DNA from: Salidesulfovibrio onnuriiensis
GTDB lineage: Bacteria; Desulfobacterota; Desulfovibrionia; Desulfovibrionales; Desulfovibrionaceae
Assembly (NCBI RefSeq): GCF_008001235.1
Contig: NZ_CP040751.1
Span: 2,587,001-2,651,000 of the forward strand
Direction of reading: 5' to 3'
Length of the DNA: 64,000 nt
Shown here: one piece after another, positions 47,910 through 55,151 of the stretch
Numbering within the stretch: the first letter of the stretch is position 1
Layout of the letters: each line of letters begins with the position of its first letter
Notes under the pieces: model-generated
What the model saw: the letters and a program-made list of their open reading frames with translations, nothing else
Told to the model about the DNA's origin: nothing
The model's database searches: none
Program-made: the position numbers and the translations under genes

Positions 47910-49034
47910 TCAATTCAAAGAGGTTAACCAAAGTTTCGGATTAATGGGTTTTTGATGAAAACGCAATTCGAAATACAGGCCGGGGCCGTTCGCAAGCGGG
48001 TAGTACCCGGCCTTGCCGATGGGCTCGTCCTTTTCCACCTCCTGGCCGGTAACCACGGCGGTGTCTCCCAAATATGCGTACAGACTATAGTAATTATATC
48101 CATGATAAATAATGACGACCCGTCCGAAACCGCGAAGCGTGTCGTTATGCACCACCTTGCCCCAGAATATGGAACGCACCTCGGCGTCATCAATGACGCT
48201 CAGGGAAAGCCCCCGGCGGGGCGGCGTGGCCCCGGGATTGAACCCGGCAATGACGTCCCCGTCCACGGGCCAGGGCAGGGAACGCTTGTAATAGTCGAAC
48301 TTCTTGGTCTTCTGGCTGTTGAGCTGGTAATTGAGCTGCTTGATGGTGGCCAGGATTTCCTGCAGTTCGGATTCGAGGCTCTCCTTCTGTGTGCGGACCC
48401 GCTTCAAATTCGAACGCAGGGTCCATTTGTCGCGCAGCAGCTTGTCCTTGGAATTGTTGATCTTGGCCAGCTGCACTTCCGCTTCCTTTTCCAGCAGGCT
48501 CTGGCGCTCCAGGTTCCGCTTCAGCAAGTCCGCAGTGGTACGCGCCTCTGCGAACTTGTCGCGGGTGGCCCCATAGACGTCCGCCAGCCAATTGAAACGC
48601 CTGTCGGCCATGGCCCAGTTCTCCACCCCGGCAAAGCGGGCCTGCACGCTCTGCATGTGCACGGGCCACAAGGCCCGGAGCAGGCCCTGCAACTCTTCGA
48701 AAATCTTGTCCCTGCGGGCTTCGAGAACGTAATGCTCCTTGCGGGCCGCAGCCTCGTACTGCCGGATCTCGTCCAGCACCTTTTCCTGGGCCTTTATTTG
48801 TGAGCCCAGCTTGCCGATCCGGTTTTCAATGGAGGAAAGCCGGCCGGAAAGCTGGCTGGCTTTGCGGTTCAGGCTCTGGACCTGTTTTTCGCGGACGTCG
48901 GCCTTCTGATGCTCCTCCTGGATGGCGTCATGAATGGCGTCCCCCGCGTCCTCCTGCTGCGCCGAAACGGAGAAGGGGAACAACACGAGGACAAGTATCC
49001 ATATGAAGGTATGCAGTCTCTTCGTATCAGCCAT
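47910..49034 (-). CDS. EnvC-like murein hydrolase activator
   Basis: 374 aa from the ATG overlapping the stop of the glycosylase gene. Signal peptide (about 1-25), long coiled coil (about 30-245), and a C-terminal M23/LytM domain (about 260-374) in which the metal-binding His residues are replaced (GLYFELRF instead of HLHFE). This degenerate site is what makes EnvC an activator of amidases, not a peptidase itself. It leads the ctpA-deacetylase unit. Confidence 0.88.
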   Translation of the reverse strand: MADTKRLHTFIWILVLVLFPFSVSAQQEDAGDAIHDAIQEEHQKADVREKQVQSLNRKASQLSGRLSSIENRIGKLGSQIKAQEKVLDEIRQYEAAARKEHYVLEARRDKIFEELQGLLRALWPVHMQSVQARFAGVENWAMADRRFNWLADVYGATRDKFAEARTTADLLKRNLERQSLLEKEAEVQLAKINNSKDKLLRDKWTLRSNLKRVRTQKESLESELQEILATIKQLNYQLNSQKTKKFDYYKRSLPWPVDGDVIAGFNPGATPPRRGLSLSVIDDAEVRSIFWGKVVHNDTLRGFGRVVIIYHGYNYYSLYAYLGDTAVVTGQEVEKDEPIGKAGYYPLANGPGLYFELRFHQKPINPKLWLTSLN

Positions 49035-49684
49035 CAGGAAAGAAACGGTTGCAGGGGGCATGTTTCGCACAACCCCTTTTGCTTTTTGCACCAGTCCTTG
49101 CCAACCCGAACGATAAGGGCGTGGTATTCGTTGAACAATGCCACATCCCGGGGAAGCACGTCCATGACAAAGGCCTGTAGCTCATGGTAGTCGGCCTCGT
49201 TGGGAACCAGGCCGTGCCGCTGAAACATCCGCGCCGTATAGGCATCGACAACGAATACAGGATAATCAAGGGCATAGCAAAGAATGGCGTCCGCCGTCTC
49301 GGGCCCTATGCCCTTGACGCCGAGCAGGGCTTCCCTGAGGCCGGAAAAGTCCCGATCCCCGAGCAAGCCGATATCCCCGTCCACTTCCCGGTCGATGAAG
49401 GCCAGCAGATTGCGCAGCCTCCCGGCCTTCAGACGAAAATACCCGGCAGGACGGATGAACTCCTCCAGTTCGGGAACCGGCAGGGCCAGCAGACCCTTCA
49501 CATCAAGAAGACCGGCCCGCTTGAGATTGTCGATGGCCTGGGAAACGTTCTTCCAGTTGGTGTTCTGGGTCAGCACGGCCCCCACGGCGATTTCCAGGGG
49601 AGTCTCGCCCGGCCACCAATGACTGGGCCCCAGGGCACCGAGCATGGCATCGTACATGTCCATGAGCGTTTCGGCGCGGCCCAT
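49034..49684 (-). CDS. Endonuclease III-family DNA glycosylase (MagIII-like)
   Basis: 216 aa. Helix-hairpin-helix GVKGIGPETADAILCYAL and catalytic Asp in VVDAYTARMF. The lyase Lys of Nth (GRKTA) is replaced by PETA, so it should be a monofunctional glycosylase. It closely resembles KGIGKESADAILCY of 3-methyladenine glycosylase MagIII. The iron-sulfur loop has three Cys (CKKQKGLCETC) but the fourth position is Leu. The start overlaps no gene; prmA ends 3 bases upstream. Confidence 0.85.
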   Translation of the reverse strand: MGRAETLMDMYDAMLGALGPSHWWPGETPLEIAVGAVLTQNTNWKNVSQAIDNLKRAGLLDVKGLLALPVPELEEFIRPAGYFRLKAGRLRNLLAFIDREVDGDIGLLGDRDFSGLREALLGVKGIGPETADAILCYALDYPVFVVDAYTARMFQRHGLVPNEADYHELQAFVMDVLPRDVALFNEYHALIVRVGKDWCKKQKGLCETCPLQPFLS

Positions 49685-49687
49685 TCT

Positions 49688-50551
49688 CTATTTCTCCACC
49701 TTGTCCCAGACAAGAACGACCCATTCGCCCTGAGCGGTAATCTCGGGCATGCCGATACCGCGCCTGTCATAGGCGGCGGCCACGGCCTTGGCCTGCTCGT
49801 TGAGGATGCCGGAAAGAACGAGCACGCCGCCCGGCTTGACGTGGGCCAGGATATCGCCGGCCATCTCGATGAGCGGCCCGGAAAGGATATTGGCCACCAC
49901 CAGGTCGAACACATGGTCCGGCCTGAGGCTGTCGATGGTGCCCACGGCCAGCTTCATGGAATCGTCCACATGGTTGATTTCCAGGTTTTCCTGGGCGCAG
50001 GGGATGGCCTGCGGATCAATGTCCAAGCCAATTCCGTTCAGACCGAGCTTGCACAGACCGATGCCCAGGATGCCCGATCCGGTGCCGAGATCCAGGAATT
50101 CCATGCCTTTCTTGATGATGCCGCGTTTGGCGACATCGCCGATGGTTTCCAGGCACAGGGAGGTGGTGGGGTGATGCCCCGTACCAAAGGCCATTTTGGG
50201 TTCGATGACTATGTGGGTCATGCCGTCATGTCCTTCCCCGGACATCCACGGCGGCAATATTTCGAAACGTTCGCCACAGGCAATGGGATTGAAGAAATCC
50301 TTCCAGGCCATGGCCCATTGCTCGGCCTCCTGCTCGGCATAACGGATGCCGCACTCCGGGAAACGCGCTTCGATTTCCCGCATGAGCTCCATTCCCAGGG
50401 GATGGTCCTCCAGAAAAATCCGAAAGAGCATGGCGTCCTGGCCCAGGGGAGTTTCCTCCCAGCCGTGGGGAACCTTGGGGGAGAGGAACGTGCTGCAGAT
50501 GTCAGCCTGTTCCGCGTTGACCTGAAATTCGATTTTCAACAGGGTCGACAT
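49688..50551 (-). CDS. prmA: Ribosomal protein L11 methyltransferase
   Basis: 287 aa from ATG 50551 behind AAAAGGAAATGAC; a longer frame starts upstream within the terminator of the previous gene. SAM-binding DLGTGSGILGIGLCKLG near 147-163 and the catalytic NPF/Y-type loop VVANILSGPLIEM. It trimethylates L11 in the cytoplasm. Downstream the glycosylase and EnvC-like genes follow with almost no gap. Confidence 0.9.
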   Translation of the reverse strand: MSTLLKIEFQVNAEQADICSTFLSPKVPHGWEETPLGQDAMLFRIFLEDHPLGMELMREIEARFPECGIRYAEQEAEQWAMAWKDFFNPIACGERFEILPPWMSGEGHDGMTHIVIEPKMAFGTGHHPTTSLCLETIGDVAKRGIIKKGMEFLDLGTGSGILGIGLCKLGLNGIGLDIDPQAIPCAQENLEINHVDDSMKLAVGTIDSLRPDHVFDLVVANILSGPLIEMAGDILAHVKPGGVLVLSGILNEQAKAVAAAYDRRGIGMPEITAQGEWVVLVWDKVEK

Positions 50552-50572
50552 GTCATTTCCTTTTCTGAGAAC

Positions 50573-50603
50573 TAAAAAGAGGCCAGAAGAACATCTTCCG
50601 GCC
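50573..50603 (-). terminator. Rho-independent terminator after the 73-aa gene
   Basis: Minus strand GGCCGGAAGA / TCTTCTGGCC stem followed by TCTTTTTAG. Confidence 0.7.
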
Positions 50604-50628
50604 ATGCTTTCATTTATTTGAAATCATT

Positions 50629-50850
50629 TTAAAAAATCGTATCAATGAAAGAGCCTTTTCCGGTGTAGGCGGCATTGAGCACGGACTGCTTGAAGCTCTG
50701 ATCCTGGTCATGGGCCTTGATCACGGCCTTTTCCAGGTCCTGCATGGTCTTTTCCGCGATCTGCTCGGGCCTTTCCCGTTCGATTCTGACCTCTTTGGTC
50801 TTGGGCGACTCGTATTCGCTGATGCCGCCGATTGCGGGGACTGCTTCCAT
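50629..50850 (-). CDS. Small hypothetical protein (73 aa)
   Basis: 73 aa from ATG 50850, which follows AAGGAGCCGGAC; an upstream ATG at 50910 has no comparable site. Sequence is charged and helical (KTKEVRIERERPEQIAEKT...DLEKAVIKAHDQDQSF), with no membrane span or Cys. It ends TGKGSFIDTIF. Family not recognised. It lies between argD and prmA on the same strand and has a strong terminator. Confidence 0.6.
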   Translation of the reverse strand: MEAVPAIGGISEYESPKTKEVRIERERPEQIAEKTMQDLEKAVIKAHDQDQSFKQSVLNAAYTGKGSFIDTIF

Positions 50851-50946
50851 GTCCGGCTCCTTATACAACAAAACATACGTATTGCCGCACAGCCGGTCAA
50901 GTTTGGGCAAGGAAAAGGGGCGCCTCGCGACGCCCCATGCCTTTCA

Positions 50947-52155
50947 TCACACTTCGGTTTCTTCCAGAATGCCGTCCAGGCATTCCAGAAAATCAACAAT
51001 ATCCTGCTTTTCGATGACCAGAGGCGGCACGAGCCGCAGAATGCGCCCCTGGGTCAGGTTGCAGACGAACCGCTTTTCCAGAAGCTTTTTCCAGACTTCC
51101 TTGCCGTCAAAGGTCAGCTCAATGCCAAGCAGCAGCCCCAACCCGCGCACTCCGGCTACTTTTTCCGGATGTTTCCGGATGAGCCGGGCGGCCTCGGTCT
51201 TGACGAACATGCCCATTTGCTCGGCGCGCTCGGCAATATGCTCTTCCTTCATGATGTCCACGACCTTGGAGGCCACGGCGGAAACCACGGCGCCGCCCCC
51301 GAAGGTGGTGGCGTGGGAGCCGGGCTCGAACCCCTGGGCGACGTCTTCGGTCACGAGCACCGCGCCCATGGGCAGGCCGTTGGCCAGGGCCTTGGCCGAG
51401 GTGAAGATGTCCGGCTTGATGCCGTAATGCTGGTGCGCCCAGAACTTTCCGGTGCGGCACAGGCCGGTCTGGATTTCATCCACAATGACCAGCAGGCCGT
51501 ATTCGCGACGCAACTCCATGACCGCGTCCACATATTCCATGGACAGGGGACGCACGCCGCCTTCGCCCTGGACCACCTCGATCATGATGGCGCAGGTTTT
51601 TTCGCTCACGGCGTTGCGCAGGGCGTCCGCATCGTCGAAGGGAACCGTGGTGAACCCGGGGGGCAGGGGATCGAATCCGTCCTTGATGAGCCCGGCCTGG
51701 CCCGTGGCGGTCAGGGTGCACAGCGTCCTGCCGTGAAAGGAGCGCTCCAGGGTGATTATCTCGACGGCATCCTTCTGCTTGATGCGCTTGGTGTAGCGGC
51801 GGGCCAGCTTGATGGCCCCCTCGTTGGCCTCGGCCCCGGAGTTGCAGAAAAAGACGCGGTCCGCCTCGCAGGTGGAAAGCAGCCTTTCCGCCAGATCGAG
51901 CTGCTCGTTCTGATAGAACAGGTTGCTCACGTGAACCAGCTTGCGCGCCTGCCCGGCCATGACCTCGGCCAGGTCCTCCCGGCTATGGCCCAGGCTGCAC
52001 ACGGCAATGCCGGAAAGCAGATCCACGTATTCATCGCCGTCCAGATCGTAGAGACGACAGCCCTTGGCGCGGGAAACGGCCAGGGGGTACCGGCCATAGG
52101 TGCTGCACAGAAGTTTCTTTTCCCGCTGAACAATGTTCTCGAAATGGGTGCTCAT
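50947..52155 (-). CDS. argD: Acetylornithine aminotransferase
   Basis: 402 aa from ATG 52155. Class III PLP aminotransferase: PLP Lys in TSAKALANGLPMGAV (about 252), Asp in LVIVDEIQTGLCRTG, and the FCNSGAEANEGAIKLAR motif. It makes N-acetylornithine in arginine synthesis and can act as succinyl-DAP transaminase. Seven bases after dut on the same strand. A longer frame runs into dut and is not used. Confidence 0.92.
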   Translation of the reverse strand: MSTHFENIVQREKKLLCSTYGRYPLAVSRAKGCRLYDLDGDEYVDLLSGIAVCSLGHSREDLAEVMAGQARKLVHVSNLFYQNEQLDLAERLLSTCEADRVFFCNSGAEANEGAIKLARRYTKRIKQKDAVEIITLERSFHGRTLCTLTATGQAGLIKDGFDPLPPGFTTVPFDDADALRNAVSEKTCAIMIEVVQGEGGVRPLSMEYVDAVMELRREYGLLVIVDEIQTGLCRTGKFWAHQHYGIKPDIFTSAKALANGLPMGAVLVTEDVAQGFEPGSHATTFGGGAVVSAVASKVVDIMKEEHIAERAEQMGMFVKTEAARLIRKHPEKVAGVRGLGLLLGIELTFDGKEVWKKLLEKRFVCNLTQGRILRLVPPLVIEKQDIVDFLECLDGILEETEV

Positions 52156-52162
52156 ATTATCC

Positions 52163-52630
52163 TCAATGTTTTCCGGTATGTCCGAATCCTCCAGCCCCGC
52201 GTTGCGTTTCGGAAAGCTCTTCGGAGGGAATGATGTTCGCCTGATAGCACGTCTTGAAGACCAGCTGTGCAATGCGCTGGCCCCGGCGAATTCGTCGCTT
52301 TTCTCCGGAGGTATTGAGCAGGGAGACCTTGATTTCACCGCGATAATCGGGATCGATGACGCCCACGCCCTGGCTCACGGTCAGGCCTTCCTTGGTGCCC
52401 AACCCGCTTCGGGAATAAACGAACCCGGCCACGCCCGGTTCGCGCACTTCAATGGCGATCCCGGAAGGGATGGCGGCACGGCCGCCCGGTTCGATCTCAA
52501 TGTATTCCTCGTCAAAGCAGGCGCGCAGGTCCAGGCCCACGGAGTGGGGGGTGCCGTATGCAAGTTCGTTTTCGTCCCATACCTTGTGCAGGAATTTCAC
52601 TTTCACATCGATTTTCGTCGGTTCCATCAA
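52163..52630 (-). CDS. dut: Deoxyuridine 5'-triphosphate nucleotidohydrolase
   Basis: 155 aa. Trimeric dUTPase motifs: GLDLRACFDEEY (motif 1), SRSGLGTKEG (motif 2), GVGVIDPDYRGEIKVSLLN (motif 3), RGQRIAQLVF (motif 4) and GAGGFGHTGKH near the end (motif 5). It keeps dUTP out of DNA. It is in an operon with argD. A second Met one codon in is an alternative start. Confidence 0.95.
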   Translation of the reverse strand: MMEPTKIDVKVKFLHKVWDENELAYGTPHSVGLDLRACFDEEYIEIEPGGRAAIPSGIAIEVREPGVAGFVYSRSGLGTKEGLTVSQGVGVIDPDYRGEIKVSLLNTSGEKRRIRRGQRIAQLVFKTCYQANIIPSEELSETQRGAGGFGHTGKH

Positions 52631-52684
52631 TCAATCTCCTTAATATTCTGAGGCACTTTTATGATCACCCACGGCCCGGCTTGT

Positions 52685-52728
52685 CAAAGAAAAGTTTCCG
52701 GGCGCCGAAGAGAGACATCGACGCCCGG
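52685..52728 (-). terminator. Rho-independent terminator after the symporter
   Basis: Minus strand CCGGGCG / CGCCCGG stem with a long loop, followed by a T-rich tail (AAACTTTTCTTTG), 28 bases past the symporter stop. Confidence 0.55.
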
Positions 52729-52755
52729 TTGAGGAGGGTGATTCAAGAGGTTCCG

Positions 52756-54375
52756 TTACTTGAGATTCTCCCAACAGAGCTCGAGATGCGCGGACTCCAT
52801 GCGTCGGGTCACCAGGCTGACGGCAACGGCCAGCCCGAAGGACACGGGCAGGGCCACCACATTGGGATCGACCCATTGCATGAGCCAGAGCCAGGAGCCC
52901 TTGGCGGCCGCGGCGGCCAGGGAATCCATGCCGGTCAGCGCCTTGCACAGGCCGATGGAGGCGGATTCCTTGAGATGCACGAACAGCAGCCAGAACATGG
53001 AGGCGCAGAAGCCGCCCACCATGGAGATCTTGGCTGCCGTCTTGGTCATGCCTTTCCAGTAGAGCCCCAGCAGGTAGATGGGCAGGAAGGAGGCCGCGCA
53101 CAGGCCGAAGAAAAAGGCCGTGGCCCGGGCAATGATGGAGCCGGGCAGCACCCAGGCCCAGACCAGGGTCATGACCACCGTGACCGTGACGCCCACCTGG
53201 TTGAGCTTGAGAGAGCTTTCGCCATTCCCGGTCTTGACGAGCTGCTCGAAGAAGTCGCGTCCCAGGGAGGTTCCGCCGGCATGATACTGGGAGGACATGG
53301 TGGACATGGCCGCGGCGAACATGGCCACCAGGAAAAGACCGGCAAACCACGGAGGCATGATCTTTTCAATGTACAGGGGAATGATCTTGTCAAAGTTTCC
53401 CTGAGCCATGGCAATGGAAATCTTGCCGAACTGCTGCATGAACACGGCGTTGGACAGGGCACCCACGGTAAAGGCCACCCCGGTCATGAGCAGGATGAAC
53501 ACGCCACCCATGAGCACGGCTCGGTTGAGCTCGCGGTCGGAGGGCACGGTCATGAAGCGCACGGCAAGCTGCGGCTGGGCCAGCACCCCGATGCCCACGC
53601 CATATACTATAGTGGTATAGATGGTCAGCCCGAGGGGAGAGGCGAAGTGCGCCCCCTGGGTCCAGCCGATCATGCCGCCCTGCTGAAGCTTGGCGGGCAT
53701 GAGAGCGGCCATGTCCGTGAGGGCCTGGTGGGCCGAGGTGAAGCCGCCCAGCAGCTTGTAGGTGGTGAAAACAAGGATGAACATCATCACCGCCATGATG
53801 GAGCCCTGGAAGGCATCGGTATACATGACCGCCTTGAGTCCGCCGGTGATGACGTACAGGGCGATGAGCCCGGTAACCACGATGAGCCAGGCCTCGTAGG
53901 GCAGGCCGATGACGGTCCCGGCAAAGGAGACTTCGAGCATGCGGCAGATGCCGATGAGCACGGCGGCGGCATACACCGGAATGAACAGGAAGATGATGAT
54001 GCCCGCGAACTGCTGGATGAAACGGGAATGATAACGTCTGCCCAGCAGTTCGGGGAAGGTGTGGCTGTCCAGGGCCAGGCCCATGCGCCGGGTGCGCTTG
54101 CCGAAAAAGACCATGGCGATGAAGATTCCCACAAAAATGTTCAGGAATGTCAGCCAAAGCAGGGAAAACCCGAACAGCCCGGCCGCGCCGCCGAATCCGA
54201 TGATGGCCGAGGTTGAAATGAAGGTGGCTCCGTAGGACATGGCCATAATGAAGGGATTCATCTGCCGGCCCGCCAGCATGTAGTCCGTGGACTGCCGGGT
54301 CTGCTTGTACCCCTTGTAACCGAGATAGAAGACGATCCCGAGATAGGCGAGAATGGAAAGGGCCTTGAGAATCAT
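52756..54375 (-). CDS. Sodium:solute symporter (SSS family)
   Basis: 539 aa, about 13 membrane helices. SSS signatures: SYGATFISTSAIIGFGGAAG, GGLKAVMYTDAFQGSIM, and AAAMSTMSSQYHAGGTSLGRDFFEQL. It imports a solute with sodium. Substrate cannot be read from the family. Its start overlaps the stop of a small partner gene (ATGA). Upstream is a phenylalanine-type attenuator, suggesting an aromatic amino acid or a related compound as cargo; that is inference. Confidence 0.9.
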   Translation of the reverse strand: MILKALSILAYLGIVFYLGYKGYKQTRQSTDYMLAGRQMNPFIMAMSYGATFISTSAIIGFGGAAGLFGFSLLWLTFLNIFVGIFIAMVFFGKRTRRMGLALDSHTFPELLGRRYHSRFIQQFAGIIIFLFIPVYAAAVLIGICRMLEVSFAGTVIGLPYEAWLIVVTGLIALYVITGGLKAVMYTDAFQGSIMAVMMFILVFTTYKLLGGFTSAHQALTDMAALMPAKLQQGGMIGWTQGAHFASPLGLTIYTTIVYGVGIGVLAQPQLAVRFMTVPSDRELNRAVLMGGVFILLMTGVAFTVGALSNAVFMQQFGKISIAMAQGNFDKIIPLYIEKIMPPWFAGLFLVAMFAAAMSTMSSQYHAGGTSLGRDFFEQLVKTGNGESSLKLNQVGVTVTVVMTLVWAWVLPGSIIARATAFFFGLCAASFLPIYLLGLYWKGMTKTAAKISMVGGFCASMFWLLFVHLKESASIGLCKALTGMDSLAAAAAKGSWLWLMQWVDPNVVALPVSFGLAVAVSLVTRRMESAHLELCWENLK

Positions 54376-54536
54376 TTGCCTGCCCCCTTGTTGTCCAGCA
54401 CGTCTTCCGCGCAGGAGGGAACGGCTTCATTGCCCCTGTTGTTCCAATTCACAATACCGTAAACAACACACCCCAGCGCGGCGGCCAGACACAGCCAGAA
54501 TACCAACGCAATCTCGATGCTCCCCAAACCCAGCAT
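54372..54536 (-). CDS. Symporter small accessory protein (54 aa)
   Basis: Short gene ending TGA within the symporter's ATG. One membrane helix (about 7-29: IEIALVFWLCLAAALGCVVYG) and a polar tail with CAEDVLDNK. A TCGGGAGGTTTCC motif precedes the ATG. Position and size match the small accessory subunits found next to SSS transporters in sulfate reducers. Confidence 0.75.
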   Translation of the reverse strand: MLGLGSIEIALVFWLCLAAALGCVVYGIVNWNNRGNEAVPSCAEDVLDNKGAGK

Positions 54537-54582
54537 GGAAACCTCCCGATGGTTTGCGGGCTTCAGGCTTCCCCGTCGGCCG

Positions 54583-54728
54583 AAAAAAAGGGCCGCCAGG
54601 TCTTGCCTGCGGCCCTTGTTGCTGATGCTTTCCTTATCCTAGATGACACCAACTCCGTCAGACCGCAGGCTGCTGCGGAAATAAAAAAAGAAAAAGCTAA
54701 AAAAGCGGTAGAAGTTGTTGGTGATCAT
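54583..54728 (-). promoter_or_regulatory. Phenylalanine-type transcription attenuator of the symporter operon
   Basis: On the minus strand a Phe-rich leader ORF (54728-54639) is followed by three pairings that exclude one another. Pairing 1:2: CCGCAG (54678-54673) with CTGCGG. Antiterminator 2:3: CCTGCGG (54669-54663) with CCGCAGG (54612-54606). Terminator 3:4: GGGCCGC..AGG (54615-54606) with CCTGGCGGCCC (54600-54590) then seven Us (54589-54583). Segment 1 starts within one base of the last Phe codon, so a ribosome stalled on Phe codons would hide it and favour 2:3, letting transcription proceed. The layout is that of pheA/pheST attenuators. Confidence 0.75.
54639..54728 (-). CDS. Phe-rich leader peptide (29 aa)
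   Basis: ATG at 54728, stop TAG at 54641-54639. Residues 6-17 read FYRFFSFFFFYF: eight Phe and two Tyr in twelve codons, recalling the E. coli pheA leader peptide. The rest (RSSLRSDGVGVI) is unremarkable. The ribosome-binding site is weak (AAAAGAATTGGC). It is too short to be found by ORF callers. Function: ribosome-mediated sensing of charged tRNA-Phe. Confidence 0.65.
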   Translation of the reverse strand: MITNNFYRFFSFFFFYFRSSLRSDGVGVI

Positions 54729-54759
54729 GCCAATTCTTTTAGTTTACATTTTTAGCAAA

Positions 54760-55151
54760 TGTCAACGTTTATATGGATTTATTTTAAAAGGCCAATTGCG
54801 AAGTTTTTTTCTGAAGAAGTCACTATTTTCCTGGAAATGCGCAATGAGAATGGGGTATAATTGCATTAATCGCAAAAGGCTCATTTGAGCTTATTTCACG
54901 CTCCGCAAGGGTAAAACAGGGAATTCCGGCATCACTTTAGGCGCAAAAGCAAATTCTGGCTCATGATCGCCGGTTCAAATGAATCTTTTGCAACACTTCG
55001 CGCTTGACACGGAGATAATCACTATGCTCTCCTGACTTTCCCTCGAGAATGAGGCAAAAAATACATAATTGTAAAAAAATAAACCAAAGCCGCAGTCACA
55101 CCGCCAGATAATGACTTTTTTGGCAAACACTTTGGAGAGAGGGTACCTGCC
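54760..55151. other. Intergenic region between the symporter and glutamate synthase operons
   Basis: About 390 AT-rich bases. A TATAAA at 54776-54771 (minus strand), 16 bases after a TTGGCC, is the best promoter for the symporter leader. On the plus strand a TATAAT at 54856-54861 is a possible -10 for the glutamate synthase genes, which would give a leader of nearly 290 bases. No gene or named RNA was recognised. Confidence 0.35.

Noticed and set aside
54549-54755. 68-codon plus-strand open frame over the attenuator
   Set aside because: It is antisense to the leader structure, with Lys/Ala repeats arising from the Phe codon run; no ribosome-binding site.
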